From NCBI GenBank assembly GCA_027405735.1, contig JAPEHQ010000001.1, forward strand, positions 3,286,001 to 3,350,000: a DNA stretch of 64,000 bases, given 5' to 3'. Source of the stretch: Mucor racemosus. Its lineage: Eukaryota; Mucoromycota; Mucoromycetes; Mucorales; Mucoraceae. The notes under the pieces were generated by a model that was given only the letters and a program-made list of their open reading frames with translations, did not search any database and was not told where the DNA came from. Position numbers and translations under genes: made by a program. Below, piece by piece: positions 32,241 through 44,493 of this stretch (the first letter of the stretch is position 1; each line of letters begins with the position of its first letter).

Positions 32241-32649
32241 TTTATTGATTTCAAATCTTAGCCCATTTGAATACGAGACATGGACTAAAAATGATCTCAT
32301 CAACTGTAGCAATTGGAATGATGATGGATTATGCTAAGGCACTTTGTTGTAAGTACTACAGTACCCCCTGCTAACAAAAGGAGGAATCTATGGCTAGGTA
32401 TTTTTAGCATGCGTATAGAGACTACTGATTTTAATTGGTATAAGTAATGAAGAAAAATCGGAGCGTACCGTCTTTTCTATAACTACATAACATCATGCTA
32501 AGATCGTTTTAGTATAATCCTTGGAAATTGCTAAATATATATATATATATATATAATTTAAGCGCATTATGCTACCTTTTCGTATATTTATTTATATTTC
32601 GTGATGAAAGACTCAAAAACATGTAAAATTTGCTGCCTTTTCCTTGAAA

Positions 32650-34841
32650 ACTGGGTCTTACTTTTCATTTCTGATCTACTTTTTTTTTCACTAATTAACA
32701 CCAAAACAAAATTATATATTAATGTACCTGAGATGCTCAACTTTAATATAAAAACAAGTATCCGGAAATATCCTATTTTTTTGCAGTTGGTACAGCTTTT
32801 CTAGTGCTAATGTTTCAGATTTTTATAGGTATATTATTTCACTGATAAAAATTAAAAACTTTGAGGCTTCATATCTCTACGAAAAATTAAGTTGTACTAA
32901 CACTTTCTAATAATAAACTTACTTGTTTTAAAGCGCTCTATAACATATTTTAATGAATAAAAATTTTGAACAATTTTATTTTTTTTTTCATTTTTTTGAC
33001 ATTTTTGTAGTAGATTTCAAAATATCTGTTAAATTGAGCAGCATTTTTTTATAATTCATGCCATTAGCCTTGTTGAGGTCAACCGGACCCAATTTAGTTT
33101 TTTCTAAAATATTGATTTTTCGTGGAGATATCCTCAAAATGTGTATAAAGAGATACCTTCGTTTCTACTTTCTAGCATCAATTTCCCCCCTATATACCCT
33201 CATCCTAAATTCTGAATTTGAAAAGAAAATTGGCAAAAATCTTGTTTTCTCTACAACAAATGCAGCTAAAAGGCTTAATAATAGCTCATTCGATAGATAA
33301 TTTTACTGCGCATTATCTGCATTACTTATATTTAAAACATTCTTATAAAAAATAATGTGTATCTTCAAAAAACCTTCAAAATTTTAATTGTATTTTATGC
33401 AAAATTTAATGTGAGGTATTTATTTGAATTTTATGCACATGGATGCAAAATCCAAAACTGTACAAAAAACATTTAACACGCTAGCTCAACTGACTTTACA
33501 GTTCATGAGCTACTAAGCGATTTTGTTTTTTGAGTCATTTTCCGTTCGTTTTCACGAATCAATTTTGGAACCCAGTTATTATAGGCTTTAAACAGTAATG
33601 TAAATTATTTTCTGACTATCTCGACCAAAAACCAACATTTTTTGCTGAAACAAAAAATGCAGAGGAGCTCTCAGTAGTTGGATATATTGTGAATAATACA
33701 AAAAATTAACGCCTCAATTTAGGCGTTTAATTTTTTACAATCGGTTTTAGGTTGATTTTGGTCATTTGTTAAGCCAGTGCACTTGTATTCTAGTGTTTAC
33801 TTTTCTATTTTCGGATAGGTACCAGTGGCCGGTGGCCCATAGAGGAAAAGATTTATCGTTTTTGGAAGACTTAGCGTATTTTGACTCAATATTGGGCGAA
33901 AAAATTCGAAAAACATTTAAAAACATCTGAAATCTACTTTTTACAACTGTAAAAAACCGAAAACAAACCCTCTATCTCGATGAATGAATTTCGATCCTAG
34001 TAATTTCAAATTTTATATGAGAGTAGGTACACATCTTTCACATGATTATGTCAAACACTACGGCTGAACTATGCTTCCTATGGGCATAATGATCTGCACA
34101 GATGGGCAAAATAAAAAAATTTGTGCAGATCAGTCAACCCAAATGAGCAGATCAATGAGATCAAAGTTTTTTAGTCAATTTATTAAAGTATATCAATAAT
34201 AATAATATAATAATTAATAACGAAGATAATTTGAATGTTTTAAAGCAGATGCGAGTTACGCTAATTCAACAGAATTGCCTTATTGACGAGATATATCAAT
34301 TTGGAATTTTGGGTTTGAAAGAGTTCTACCCATGTTCTTTTTTCGGATACCAAATAGGAACAACAACAACAACCTGTTTGACAACACTAAAAATATTTAT
34401 GCCTTTGTAAATTTCTGTTTGTAACACACAAGATTGACTGATTTAGGATTATTTTTCTTTTTTTTTCCCCACACTTTCCTGGGTTCTTTTATTTATGTTT
34501 AGAACTACAACAAAAAGACCAATGCTTTTTATAAACTAAAATCAAATAGCAGGTACAAGTACATAATGTTTTTCATATTGTTTATTTGGAAATGAATTAT
34601 TAACAGTAAATTTTAGGGAGCGTTATAGTATTTTTCTTGAACAAAAAAAGCATCCAAGACTTAGTCATTTTGTTCCATCATCGTTATAACCAATGCTTTT
34701 TTGGCCTAAAGTTGATATCTACCTGCAGAAAAACTGGTGCTTATAAAAGTATGTACAGTATGTATAGTATTGATTTGATTTGAATGAATGAATAAACTCA
34801 TGTTAATCTATTTAGTTTCTATAAAATATTTGTGAGAGTTA
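32650..34841 (-). repeat. Right arm of the long inverted repeat
   Basis: Reverse-complement counterpart of about 16850-19155. The arm continues past the transposon insertion at 34842-35743 to 35770-37020, which matches 15.2-16.4 kb. Divergence between arms is visible in every line, so the duplication is old compared with the 37/46 kb pair. Confidence 0.75.
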
Positions 34842-35743
34842 ACGTGCCACCAGCTTTAAATCTGTGTAAACTTTAATTTTGTTTCAATTTTTATTTATTT
34901 TGGAACTCCGCCATTTCAATATATATATTTTTTTTGGAGGCATCTCATGGCAGATAATGTAGCTCATTTGTTATTTGAGAGATTGAGAAGTATAATAAGT
35001 TTAAACAAACATTTTATTTTTATAACATATCTTTAGGAATTCTAAATTTTCTGTGAGATAAATATTTTTTTTGACAAATTTCTTAACTTCTTGGACAACT
35101 TCTCTACATTTGCTATAAGCTTCGATGTAGTCCATCGACCTTCTGAAATAATGTCTGATTTGAGTCAGGTTACCAGAGGTATCCAGAAAAGAATGGATGT
35201 TTTTCTCCAGAGACTTGAATGTATAGTCACATCGCAAACGAGCTTCCCTCTTGGCAGCACCACAGTACATTTTGATCCAATTGCATTCGCAATGGTATTT
35301 TGGGTATCAGTAAAATGATTTTATAATAAAAATAACTATTAAAGTCATAATAATTGTTCACAAAGGTTTAAATAATGATTGTTATGGCTCTGATTTATTA
35401 TATCTTTATTTTTCGGAAAGTTGATAGCGAAAATGCTGATTTCACGCATTGCTTACGTAAGCTGGGTTTAAGGTAAGGAGGTTATGTGTCACAGAGTATC
35501 CTTGTTTCAAAAGTTACCCTCACCTAAGAGCACACAGCTTAAATTTTGAAATACCGTCTATTTTCAAGGGCTATCAACAGAATGATTTTATAGTAAAATT
35601 AAGTATTCGAGCCATAACAATTGTTTACAAAGGTTTAAATAATGATTGTTATGGATTTTTTTTATTGTATCGTTAGTTTTGGGTGAGTTGATAGCTCTTA
35701 AAAAAAGTTAAAATTTGTGCAGGTTTAAAGCTGGTGGCACGTT
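34842..35743 (-). mobile_element. TA-inserting DNA transposon, non-autonomous (902 bp)
   Basis: The terminal inverted repeats are ACGTGCCACCAGCTTTAAA at both ends (19 bp perfect, then decaying). The target duplication is TA (34840-34841 and 35744-35745). The other repeat arm shows the empty site at 16850-16851 (CCCCAATAACTCTC). The TA target is typical of the Tc1/mariner superfamily. Inside, a roughly 100-bp block (35325-35430) is repeated at 35580-35690. It encodes only the C-terminal part of a transposase. Confidence 0.85.
35001..35312 (-). pseudogene. Transposase C-terminal fragment
   Basis: The minus strand reads YHCECNWIKMYCGAAKREAR, then CDYTFKSLE and RRSMDYIEAY. It resembles the third acidic catalytic region of a fungal DDE transposase family with a PKFHCELNFIE-W-G-KR..CDYTF layout; the Glu in CEC-N-W-I occupies the place of the family's acidic residue only approximately. 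The N-terminal two thirds are missing, and an in-frame stop occurs just upstream of the conserved part. It lies within the TIR-bounded element 34842-35743. Confidence 0.55.
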
Positions 35744-35769
35744 ATTGGGAGAAATAGATCTTATTTTTA

Positions 35770-37199
35770 TAAAGGTAGAAGTAATAAAGAGACTAGTGGG
35801 GATTCAATCACGAAGAACATAGGGTCTTTATTGTAAAATGAAAAGGGAACCTAGGACTATTAGGTTTGGGTTCCTGAAGGTATTTATACTACAATTTCTA
35901 TTAAATGTCAGTTCTAATAGGAATTGAAACTAAATAAAAGAGGGAAAACCGACAATTTGTTTCTATTTAGTGGCCCACAGTCAAGAAGAGGAAAACAAGA
36001 TGTTGCCTTGTATACCACTACTACCAACTATCAAAGATACACCATAATTATTACTTATTAGTTTGTTATTAATAACTGATTTTACTAATAAATCAATTTT
36101 TATAGGTCAAAAGTAAGTTTGTTCTGGTAAAGCATTGAATAAATTGGCTTGGGTAAAGAGGGTAAAAAGGTGGCAATAGGTCCCAGTGATGGCCATGTTT
36201 ATGTTTATGTTTATGATATTAGAGAGGTAAGGCTAAAACTTAATGTAAATCATCTCTAGTGCAATAATTATGGAGTAATATTATATTATCATCAAATAAA
36301 CTACCGCATAATATTAACATGTACAAAGATTTACAGTAATAAGCTTGAATCAAATGGGTACAGCATCGTAAATTCTTGAAAAGTTTCTCAAGTATTATAA
36401 AATATCTTATTTTTAAGATTTACAAGGCTTAGAAGCGGAATATTAATTTTAAAAATTATTCTTGTCCAGATCATCAATTTTGACATTTTTTAATTTTTTT
36501 TTTCTGATTTTGCAAATCTAGAGTTAATTATACTACTAATTATAAAAACAAAAAATATACATATATACAGAAGTTAGCGCTCTATTTGCTCAATAAAAAA
36601 TAACAAACACTTTTATTGCAAAATATTACATGAAAATCCTTTAACCAAAAAACCGTTTTTGGGCCAAAAGTACAAAGTTTCATTACTCGACATTTAATAT
36701 TAAACTTTTATAAAATGTGTATTAGTCATGGCTACATTTTTCTCTCACAATGTAGTATATTTAAACGTTGATTTTGGTATCAAAATTTGATTTTCCTGTT
36801 TTTTGATCAAAATCATGAGTGTTGGTAAGGATAAAATGAGTTCCCGAAAATGTCCGCTACAAAGTCTAAATTTTCAGACCATACATGGCTAAATATAAGA
36901 AAAGTTGAAAAGCATCTTTTTATTTGAAATTTAGATATATCATAAGAGACTTAGCCGTTTAATCTTGCTATTCTCAATTACGGCGTCGCTCTACGGGCTC
37001 GCTTTTGCAGTTTTTTAATAAATGTATGATATGAGAGACGATTTTTCTAGTAGAAAAGTGTATGTTTGTATGGTAATCGATATTGCCTATTTTGTTTAAT
37101 TTATGGTTTATGTTCTGTAATGCTGCTTTTACATTGGATTAAATGAGCAATTTAGCAGAGTTTTAATTGCGCTAAATAGTGTAAAGCCTTGAAATCCTT
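35770..37199 (-). repeat. TGTCGG LTR-like sequence, dynein fragment and R1 copy D (inverted unit)
   Basis: From high to low coordinates the unit reads R1 (core 37016 to about 36330), the dynein fragment (about 36230-36106, KALNKLAW then, after a one-base loss, GPSDGHVYVYVYDI, on the plus strand) and the TGTCGG LTR-like sequence (35952-35770). The order equals that of 15.2-16.43 kb. Confidence 0.75.
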
Positions 37200-37822
37200 T
37201 TCTACGTGTGTTGTTTCAGATATTCTTTGAAAATTTCTATAAAATCAAATAATGATTTGAAATTGAATTTTGAAGTTGCCCTTAATATGCAGTAAATATG
37301 TAAATAAGATATCTTGATTTCATTATCTAGCAGCTGTTTTTGAAGGAGTAGAGCATACGTTTTTAAGTGAAACCACCTCTTCCTCTGCTTAAACAAAATA
37401 AAGCAGCTGGAAAAATACTTGAAATCAATGAATATTGATCCAAATGGGCTGTAAGTTTCAAAATATATACTACAGCTGTAACAGTATTCAGTGCAATAAT
37501 TTTAGCATTCTATTAGTTTGCTGGTTAAATTGTGGGAACAAAGTGTGCCCACTTTTTTAAGTGGAGCGTATGGCTTATTAGAAGACCATTTCAAATTAGA
37601 AATAACGCTTAAGCAGCCAAAATCAGTATAAATATGGTAATAAAAATGAAAACTATTAAATTTAATAAGCAAACGTTGTCTTTAAGTATAATCGAATTAG
37701 CAGAGTAGTGTGCTCTATATCCATTTTTAAAAAATGTGTGGTTTCAAATAATGATTTAATGAAACACTGTATCGTAAGCAAATAAATACAAGAAAAAATA
37801 CCAGGAAATCATAAGCCTTTGT
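37200..37822 (-). repeat. Segment Y, inverted copy nearly identical to 45495-46119
   Basis: The 64-residue short frame starting MFKQRKRWFH at 37202-37396 is identical at the protein level to the one at 45925-46119. Surrounding bases are nearly identical too. The homology stops at AAATCATAAGCCTTTGTCTC (37808-37827). Confidence 0.8.
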
Positions 37823-39529
37823 CTCTTGAATGAGATATTTTATTAGCTGATTAGCAGTTAATGATATAAAAAATAATATGCGGCGTTATTAATGCATATT
37901 CTTTAAATTTTCAAAAAAAAAACGTTAATTTCTGACATAGTTATTGATAAAAACACTTTGCGAAGGATTTTGTTTTCACATTTATTCATATTTTGACATA
38001 TTTCGCAAGGTAAATTTGAAGTCAAATAGTAAGAATAGGCATTTATAATGGCTGAAATCACCCCCGCTATGAGAAGTGAGCCAGGGAAGAGTAGAAAATA
38101 AGCATGGACGAGCTTAAGCACTAAAATTATAATATCAAATATTCAAAGAGAATATATGTGCTTTTAGATCAAGGTAAATAGATATAAATTAGACATTATA
38201 ATTTTCGCACATCTCAAAAAACAAGATGAATTTTTTTTATTGAACGATTCAAGTTGAAAAATGTCTGTTTCATTCGGGTTTAAACACTGACCTTCTAAAT
38301 CTAATACGCTGATGAAGCTAGATTTTAGCACTCACTGCTTTCTTGCAGTATTTTGAATGTACCAGTTAATGGGTCGTTAAATTTGCGCCTCATTAAGCGT
38401 AATCTCAACGATACAAGGATATCTTTGTCTTGAGACAACGTATCATAATATTTGCTACGCTTCGAATTTGAGAAATACAGGATAAAAAGGGAAACCCTAT
38501 ATTCTTCATTGCACTTGTCATAGAGGTTGAACAAAATTATTGACGACGAGAGAGATTTCAAAATGAACAGTGATTAGTATTATATGATTTACATCCAATA
38601 TTTCTTTAATTGGTTGCTCCTTTTTGATTGTCATGAATATAAGAATTTCCATATAAATAAAGCAATCTAGATGGCTTTTTCTAGCCTGTAACAAGATCTA
38701 AAACATGTAGGACAAGGAATTCTTTAAATGAAGATTTGCAGCAAGCAAGAAATACATGATTACTAACTTTGAAACCGTGGTGGTAGTAGATGTAATTACA
38801 TCTGTCAATCCATATGAACACATATGCAAATCAACCAGACACAAATTTTAATTTTTGGATAAAATAATGTTCCATAACAATTTTAGTTATAATTTTGTAT
38901 ATACGGTGCCGTGTTCTATTTAGCATATTTATGGATCTATTATTTAAACCGGGCATTTCATGCATGAATGATGTGCACAATGATCTACCTCTTGGATTTT
39001 TTTCCGTTATTTGATTTTATTGAAAATAATTTTATGATGGTAATTTCCAGACACTGGTTGTCGGTATTTGTACAAGAAAGAGTTGTAATCTCGGTAAATA
39101 TCTTCAGCCTGTTATTAAACAGAAATAATTATGTGGGGTCGGAACGGGGTAACTTTGTGCCCTAATATAGTTTATAGGTTGATTTCACCCCACTAATATG
39201 AAACCATAGATATACACTTGTGCAACATCAAAAACGCTGTTATCTATACTACCAATTGGGTTTATGGTTGAATGTAATTAAAGTTTTGAATAAGGCCCAG
39301 TTTTATTGTACACAATTTAAAGTTTAGTAGAATTGGGTGCAGTAATGTGTTTTAATGTAAGTAAAATGCGGTAAATTTATTTAAAGGATTTTTCAGGCTC
39401 TGCCCATGTAATAAATAAATAAAAGAATAATAATTGTAACGAGTAAGAATAGTATATTTTTTTAGATGGTGTTTTTGCTTTCAGTGTAGAGAGGGAATAG
39501 TAAGGCTATGGTACATTTTTTATTTTGGT
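37823..39529. other. Intergenic, downstream of the bZIP gene
   Basis: Two short minus-strand frames (38561-38325 and 38121-37903) have membrane-like composition. A TTTTAG acceptor-like site precedes the second, but no family is recognised and no complete gene can be assembled. Otherwise nothing is seen. Confidence 0.35.
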
Positions 39530-41505
39530 TTAGCAGGCTTGTTCTGTATCAATCAAATTGTCCATAATTAGGTCTAATAAATTATACGAAATATTAGAGC
39601 TTAAGATAAAATACGCATGATTAAATAGATCTTACCATAATCTTGATGTGTTGATGGATTATTCGGTGAAGAAGAAGAAGTTGCATCGACTAATAATGTA
39701 TCCCAAGGATCACAAGTTTCAGGAACCTTTTTATTTTCAGATGGTGGTTGATAAGGATGATGGCGTTGAGTTTTATGTTGTTGATGATGATGAATATGAG
39801 GATGAAGTTTAGATGATTTCTTTGTTGTTGTTTGTTGGGGTTTTGAAAAGGACGAGAAAGAATAACCATTTGTGAGACGAACGGGTTCAAAGGAAGAAAC
39901 CGGGTCATCATCAACTACAGTTGTAGGTGGTGAATTTGGAGCTTGTAAAGGAGAAGAAACTGTATTATATGAGCAATCTGATGATAATGATGAAGCATAA
40001 GAAGCATTTTGTTCATTTGCAGTACTATTTGTATGATTTTGTTGTGCAATTTTCCAAAAATCAATACCTAATAATGCAGAAATATCTGTATGGTTCAAAT
40101 TTTGATGATGAGTTTGTTCTAATAATGGTTGAGAGCGATTTTCACTTTCTGCAGCTCTTTTTAATTCTTGTTGTTGTTGTTTTTGTTGCTGTTTGAAATC
40201 AAGTTCGCTAAGACCTTGAAGTCTTCTCCAATGATTTGTAGTACGACGAAGATCATAATCAATAGTTAAAAACCAGTATTTTTCAAAGAATTCAGGCGGT
40301 AATTGCCAGTTTGCAGCAATAGCAGGATCACCACCATGAAAAACGGAATGTCCTAATAAACAACGAAAACAATCATCTAAATCAAATTGATCTCTGAATA
40401 ATATCATTCGGTCGCGCATGTGGGGTGTTGGAATTAAATCAATACGAGGATCATGAGGTATTGTCAACTGTAGTATTTAAAATCAATTAGATAAGATTTT
40501 TCCCCACGTTTTACGTGGTTGTTATTTTTATACCTGTAAAATTGTAGGTTGAATAGCAAATGGTATCGAATCCATACGAACACAAGCTGATTGCAATCTA
40601 AGACGAAGACGAAGTGTTTGAATAGCGGCAAGATTAGATGTTACTGGTTCTTCTGTCAACATGACAGGGCGAGGAGTAGATTGCTGGTGCTGTTGTTGTT
40701 GCTGTTGTTGTTGTTGTTGCTGATGGAGTAAATCGGAATCTGAATCAATTGAACCTGGAGAAAGTGGAGGAATACTTGCATCTTCGTCTTGAGCTTCAAG
40801 CGGATGCACAAGATCATCAGTGGGAAAATCAGAGTCGTACATTGATTCTTGAGTGCAAGTGGGTGATTCTGTTTGACGGGGTACTGCGACAGGCACTGTC
40901 TTTGAAATGATTGGTTGTTGAGGGTGGGGAGAAGAACGATCTGGTACAGAATGGATACCTTCTTTGGTAATCACAATTGAACCTGTGGAAAGATATCGAT
41001 CACGCTGTTTCATTGTATGTTTATATCCAAATAGTTTAGAAGGAATTGGTAATTTGTTATTAGCATTTACACTAATATAAGTTGAAATCGATTCTGGAAT
41101 TGATTGAGCGAGAACTGATAAAGCTTGTTCATTGATATAAGGTCCATGTTGAGGAATTACCAAATTATGTTGAAAGCATACTAATTGTAATGTAAGGACA
41201 ATACCCTTTAAATACCAATTCTCTGAGCGCATAATTTCTTGATCAGCTTTTAATTGTTCATTTTCTACATGCAATTTATCTCTTTGTTCTCTGATTTGTT
41301 TAATAGCAATCTCTAATTCTCGCATATGACGTTCTTTACGTTCACGAAATGCTCTTTGGGCTGCTCTATTTTGTGCCTTTCGAAGTGCTGGAGATGCAGG
41401 ATTAGGCTTGCGTCCTGGCTTCTTTCTAATTTTGATAGGTTGGCCTGTTGATGAAGTATCATGGTCCATTGAAATACTATCATTATCTGATAAATCTTGT
41501 TTCAT
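39530..41505 (-). CDS. bZIP transcription factor with DUF3425-like C-terminal domain
   Basis: Three exons (41505-40534, 40467-39636, 39573-39530) give 615 residues. The basic region KAQNRAAQRAFRERKERHM is of the AP-1/Pap1 type (N-x-x-A-Q-x-x-F-R) and is followed by leucine-zipper heptads. The long second part has LTIPHDPRIDLIPTPHMRDR, then FHGGDPAIAANWQLPPEFF and NHWRRLQG, matching the layout of DUF3425 found after many fungal bZIP domains. Poly-Gln (about 280-292) and a His/Ser-rich tail flank it. I chose the Met at 41505, directly after an A-rich leader; an in-frame Met at 41571 would add 22 residues of low-complexity coding. It is divergent to the multicopper oxidase with about 600 bp between starts, so the two may share regulation. 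Confidence 0.88.
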
Positions 41506-42107
41506 TTTTCTTTTTTTTTTTTTTGTATTAATAAATCTAGAAGAAAAGACAAAGGATGTGTAGAGTGACATTACCTATTTATACTCTAGTAAATTAGGAA
41601 TGAGTAACCTTACTTTCGGAGTGCTTTCCAAATAAGAATCCAATGAAGAGCGGCTGACAACTACCAAACAGAGAGAAAAGCATATAATTTCGGAAAAGAG
41701 TCCAATATCAGATTCCCACACTATGGTTAAACACCTTTTTCCATTGCTAGAAATTCCATGAAACCTTTTATTTCGCTTTTTTTATTCTCCAGTTCTTGTT
41801 GGCATTTCTGTTCATTGCATCATGAATTCCCTAGCATTTTATTCGAACTGCAAGGATATAAAAATGTGGGGTATTTTGCTGGTATTTTTTCAGATTTTAA
41901 ATTTTAATTGGAATATACCATGGTGTAACATTACATAAATATAGGTTTGTATATATCTCCTTGAGTGCATAAAGATAAAAAAAAAAATCCTATGCTTGAA
42001 ATAAATACATGTAGTTTATATTATAGCAGTTTATATTAAAATACCATATATAAAATGTCAAAAAAAAAATCCTGTAATCAATAAATTATACCTTTCCTTT
42101 CTTTAGG
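41506..42107. promoter_or_regulatory. Shared bidirectional promoter region, bZIP / multicopper oxidase
   Basis: About 600 bp between divergent starts. It contains long A/T and pyrimidine runs near both ATGs and no other gene. Specific binding sites cannot be assigned without comparison. Confidence 0.5.
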
Positions 42108-43972
42108 ATGATGTTTTTACATTTGGTACATCTATTTTTCTTTTTTATTCAGTCAATTGTTGCACAGACTCACAGTGTTGGCCATTCCAACTTAAATCTG
42201 CGTTATTTTGAATTTAATGTCACTCAAAAATCAATCAATCCAGATTGTTCAGATCATGTATCTCCAGTGTTTTTAATTAATAATCAAATGCCTGGTCCAG
42301 CCATCACTGCAACTCAGGGTGATGTAGTTCGTATATTAATCAGAAACCAACTCTCTTCTACGCTAAAGCAGGATGATCACAAACACAGCATAGCTATACA
42401 TTTTCATGGCATCAGACAGTACGGTTCTGTGCATTCTGATGGTGTTCCCTATTTGACTCAAATGCCTATTAAGCCTGGTGAAGAATATGTGCATGAATTT
42501 AGAATAGTAAATCAAGCCGGAACTTATTTTTATCATGCTCATGTTGGTTTACAAGAAGAAACAGTGTTTGGCCCTATTATAGTTTATGAATCAAAGCGTG
42601 CTCATCCGGAGAATAATTCATCATCTTTGTTACAAGCAGGTCCTTATAAATATGATGATGAACGCACAATCTTATTGAGTGAATGGTGGCATAGACCTCA
42701 TATGGAGTTTGAAAAGTTTCTAATGGGTCCAAAATTCAATTTTATTCCAGAAGCTGACAGTATTCTGATCAATGGTCATACACTTCATGACTCAAGAAAG
42801 GCAGTTGTCGCACAATGTGGGGGATATGAGATAGTACCAGTGAAGCCTAATAAAACGTACCGCTTTCGTGTGATTGGTGCAACAGCTTTCCGAACACTCG
42901 GCTTTGCTATTGCTCATCATAATTTGACAATTATCGAAGTAGATGGTGAATTAACAAAACCATATACTGTAAATCAATTGGAAGTAGCTCCAGGTCAAAG
43001 ATTCTCGGTGCTTTTACATACAGATAAAGCATTGGATGATTATGGTATTCAGGTTGTTCGTCGCTGGTCAGATAATGTTGCTAGACCAACAAATGGATTG
43101 GCAATCTTACAATATTCTCAACCTTTAAGACGGGCTGGTGATTCTGAATCAAGAGGTATTGTTAGACTCAAGAAGCCTATTGTTCTTGAACCACCTCTCA
43201 TTAAAGTTCAATTTGAAAAGATAGAAGATGAGGTACCCTACTGGCAGTGGTCTCATATTGAACCTCTTCATGGTGTTGATCCCGTTATTTACAAACCGGC
43301 CACAAAGACAATCAAGTTACGCAGTGTGGATCATCGTTTGCCAGATAACACTACAAGATGGCTCGTAAATGGAATTGCATTTTCTGAGGAACATAGCAAT
43401 GATTCACCTATTCTACATGAAATCAAAAGCAACCGCCGCTTAATGCCTGGTTTCTATGATACAATTACAGAAGATGGTTATGATCGTAATTTAGGTACTT
43501 ATCCTATTAGTTATTTTGATATCGTAGACATTGTGATTCAAACAACTCATAAGCCTGGTGAGCCTTGCCGTAGTCATCCATGGCACACTCATGGCCATTC
43601 TCATTGGGAAATTGCACATGGAAAAGGTGAATATGATCATGAGAGAGATGCTGATATCCAAAATGTCAAAAACCCATTACAAAAAGATATAACATTGATG
43701 TATCCTGCTATTGATACTGATTTATTTGAAAACAACGGTACTAAAGTGGAAACTCCTGTTGGCTGTGGATGGACTAAAATTCGTTTGGTTGCAGTAAGTA
43801 TTAATTGTGCGTTTTTATGCAAAAAATAATGGTATTAATTTTGTTACTATCTTAGGACAATCCTGGTGTTTGGGCAGTTCACTGCCATAACACCATTCAT
43901 ATGCTAATGGGTATGATGGTCGCTTTAGAAGAAGCACCTGAACTCATACCAAGATACTCAAATATAGATTAA
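42108..43972 (+). CDS. Secreted multicopper oxidase, ascorbate-oxidase/laccase-like
   Basis: Two exons (42108-43793, 43856-43972) encode 600 residues. A signal peptide (about 1-20, FLHLVHLFFFFIQSIVAQ) directs secretion. Copper-ligand motifs are complete: HFHG (98-101), HAH (143-145), HPWHTHGHSHW (from 490) and HCHNTIHMLMGM (571-582). The first three supply the type 2/3 copper site and the last also gives the type 1 Cys572 with Met582 as axial ligand, as in ascorbate oxidase. The family oxidises phenols, ascorbate or metal ions and reduces oxygen to water. No C-terminal membrane anchor is present, which argues against a Fet3 ferroxidase. Only 91 bp separates its stop from the convergent NEDD8 stop. 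The adjacent ATG codons 42108 and 42111 are alternative starts. Confidence 0.92.
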
Positions 43973-44063
43973 ATTTAATAAAAATGTGATTCATTCGATA
44001 TCTAGATAAGCCCAATAAATCTTTTATTATTGGACGATATATTTGTATTTATACTAAATATGT

Positions 44064-44493
44064 TTATTGACCACCACGAAGAGCCAACACTAAATGAAGA
44101 ACAGAACCACCTTCAATACCATATTGACTAGCTGTCATTTCATCAGCCCTGTTTCATCCAGTAATTAGATACACTTAAAATCCTCATAATGCGACTCAAT
44201 CCTTTCATCCTTACATTTGCTTCCCGCTATAAATCAAACGTTGCTGAGGAGGGGGAATGCCTTCTTTTTCCTCTACACGTTCCTTAATGCGAGAAATTTT
44301 ATCATTGGGTTCGATATCAATTTCAATCTTTATGAAAAATCAATATTAGAATGACCATCAACTACTTTCCAAAATGTTTACTCACCTCTTTACCAGTCAA
44401 TGTCTATAAATTCATTGTAAAATATATAATTTATCAATATATATTCATCAGTGTTGGGTAGATTGTCTTCTTTACCTTAACTTTAACAAGCAT
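44064..44493 (-). CDS. RUB1: NEDD8/Rub1 ubiquitin-like modifier
   Basis: Four exons (44493-44476, 44403-44386, 44327-44215, 44148-44064) give 77 residues with a ubiquitin fold. It starts MLVKVKTLTGKEIEIDIEP, continues [20 protein letters not shown] and ends LALRGGQ. The EPNDKI segment and Ala at the position that is Arg72 in ubiquitin (LALRGG) identify NEDD8 rather than ubiquitin. It is conjugated to cullins to activate SCF ligases. The precursor tail after the processing di-glycine is a single Gln. Two exons are only 18 nt, cleanly in frame. Confidence 0.95.

Noticed and set aside
38325..38561. Minus-strand frame rich in charged residues, followed by a membrane-like frame at 37903-38121
   Set aside because: Considered as two exons of a receptor-like gene, but the intervening sequence is long and no motif or full-length model could be assembled.
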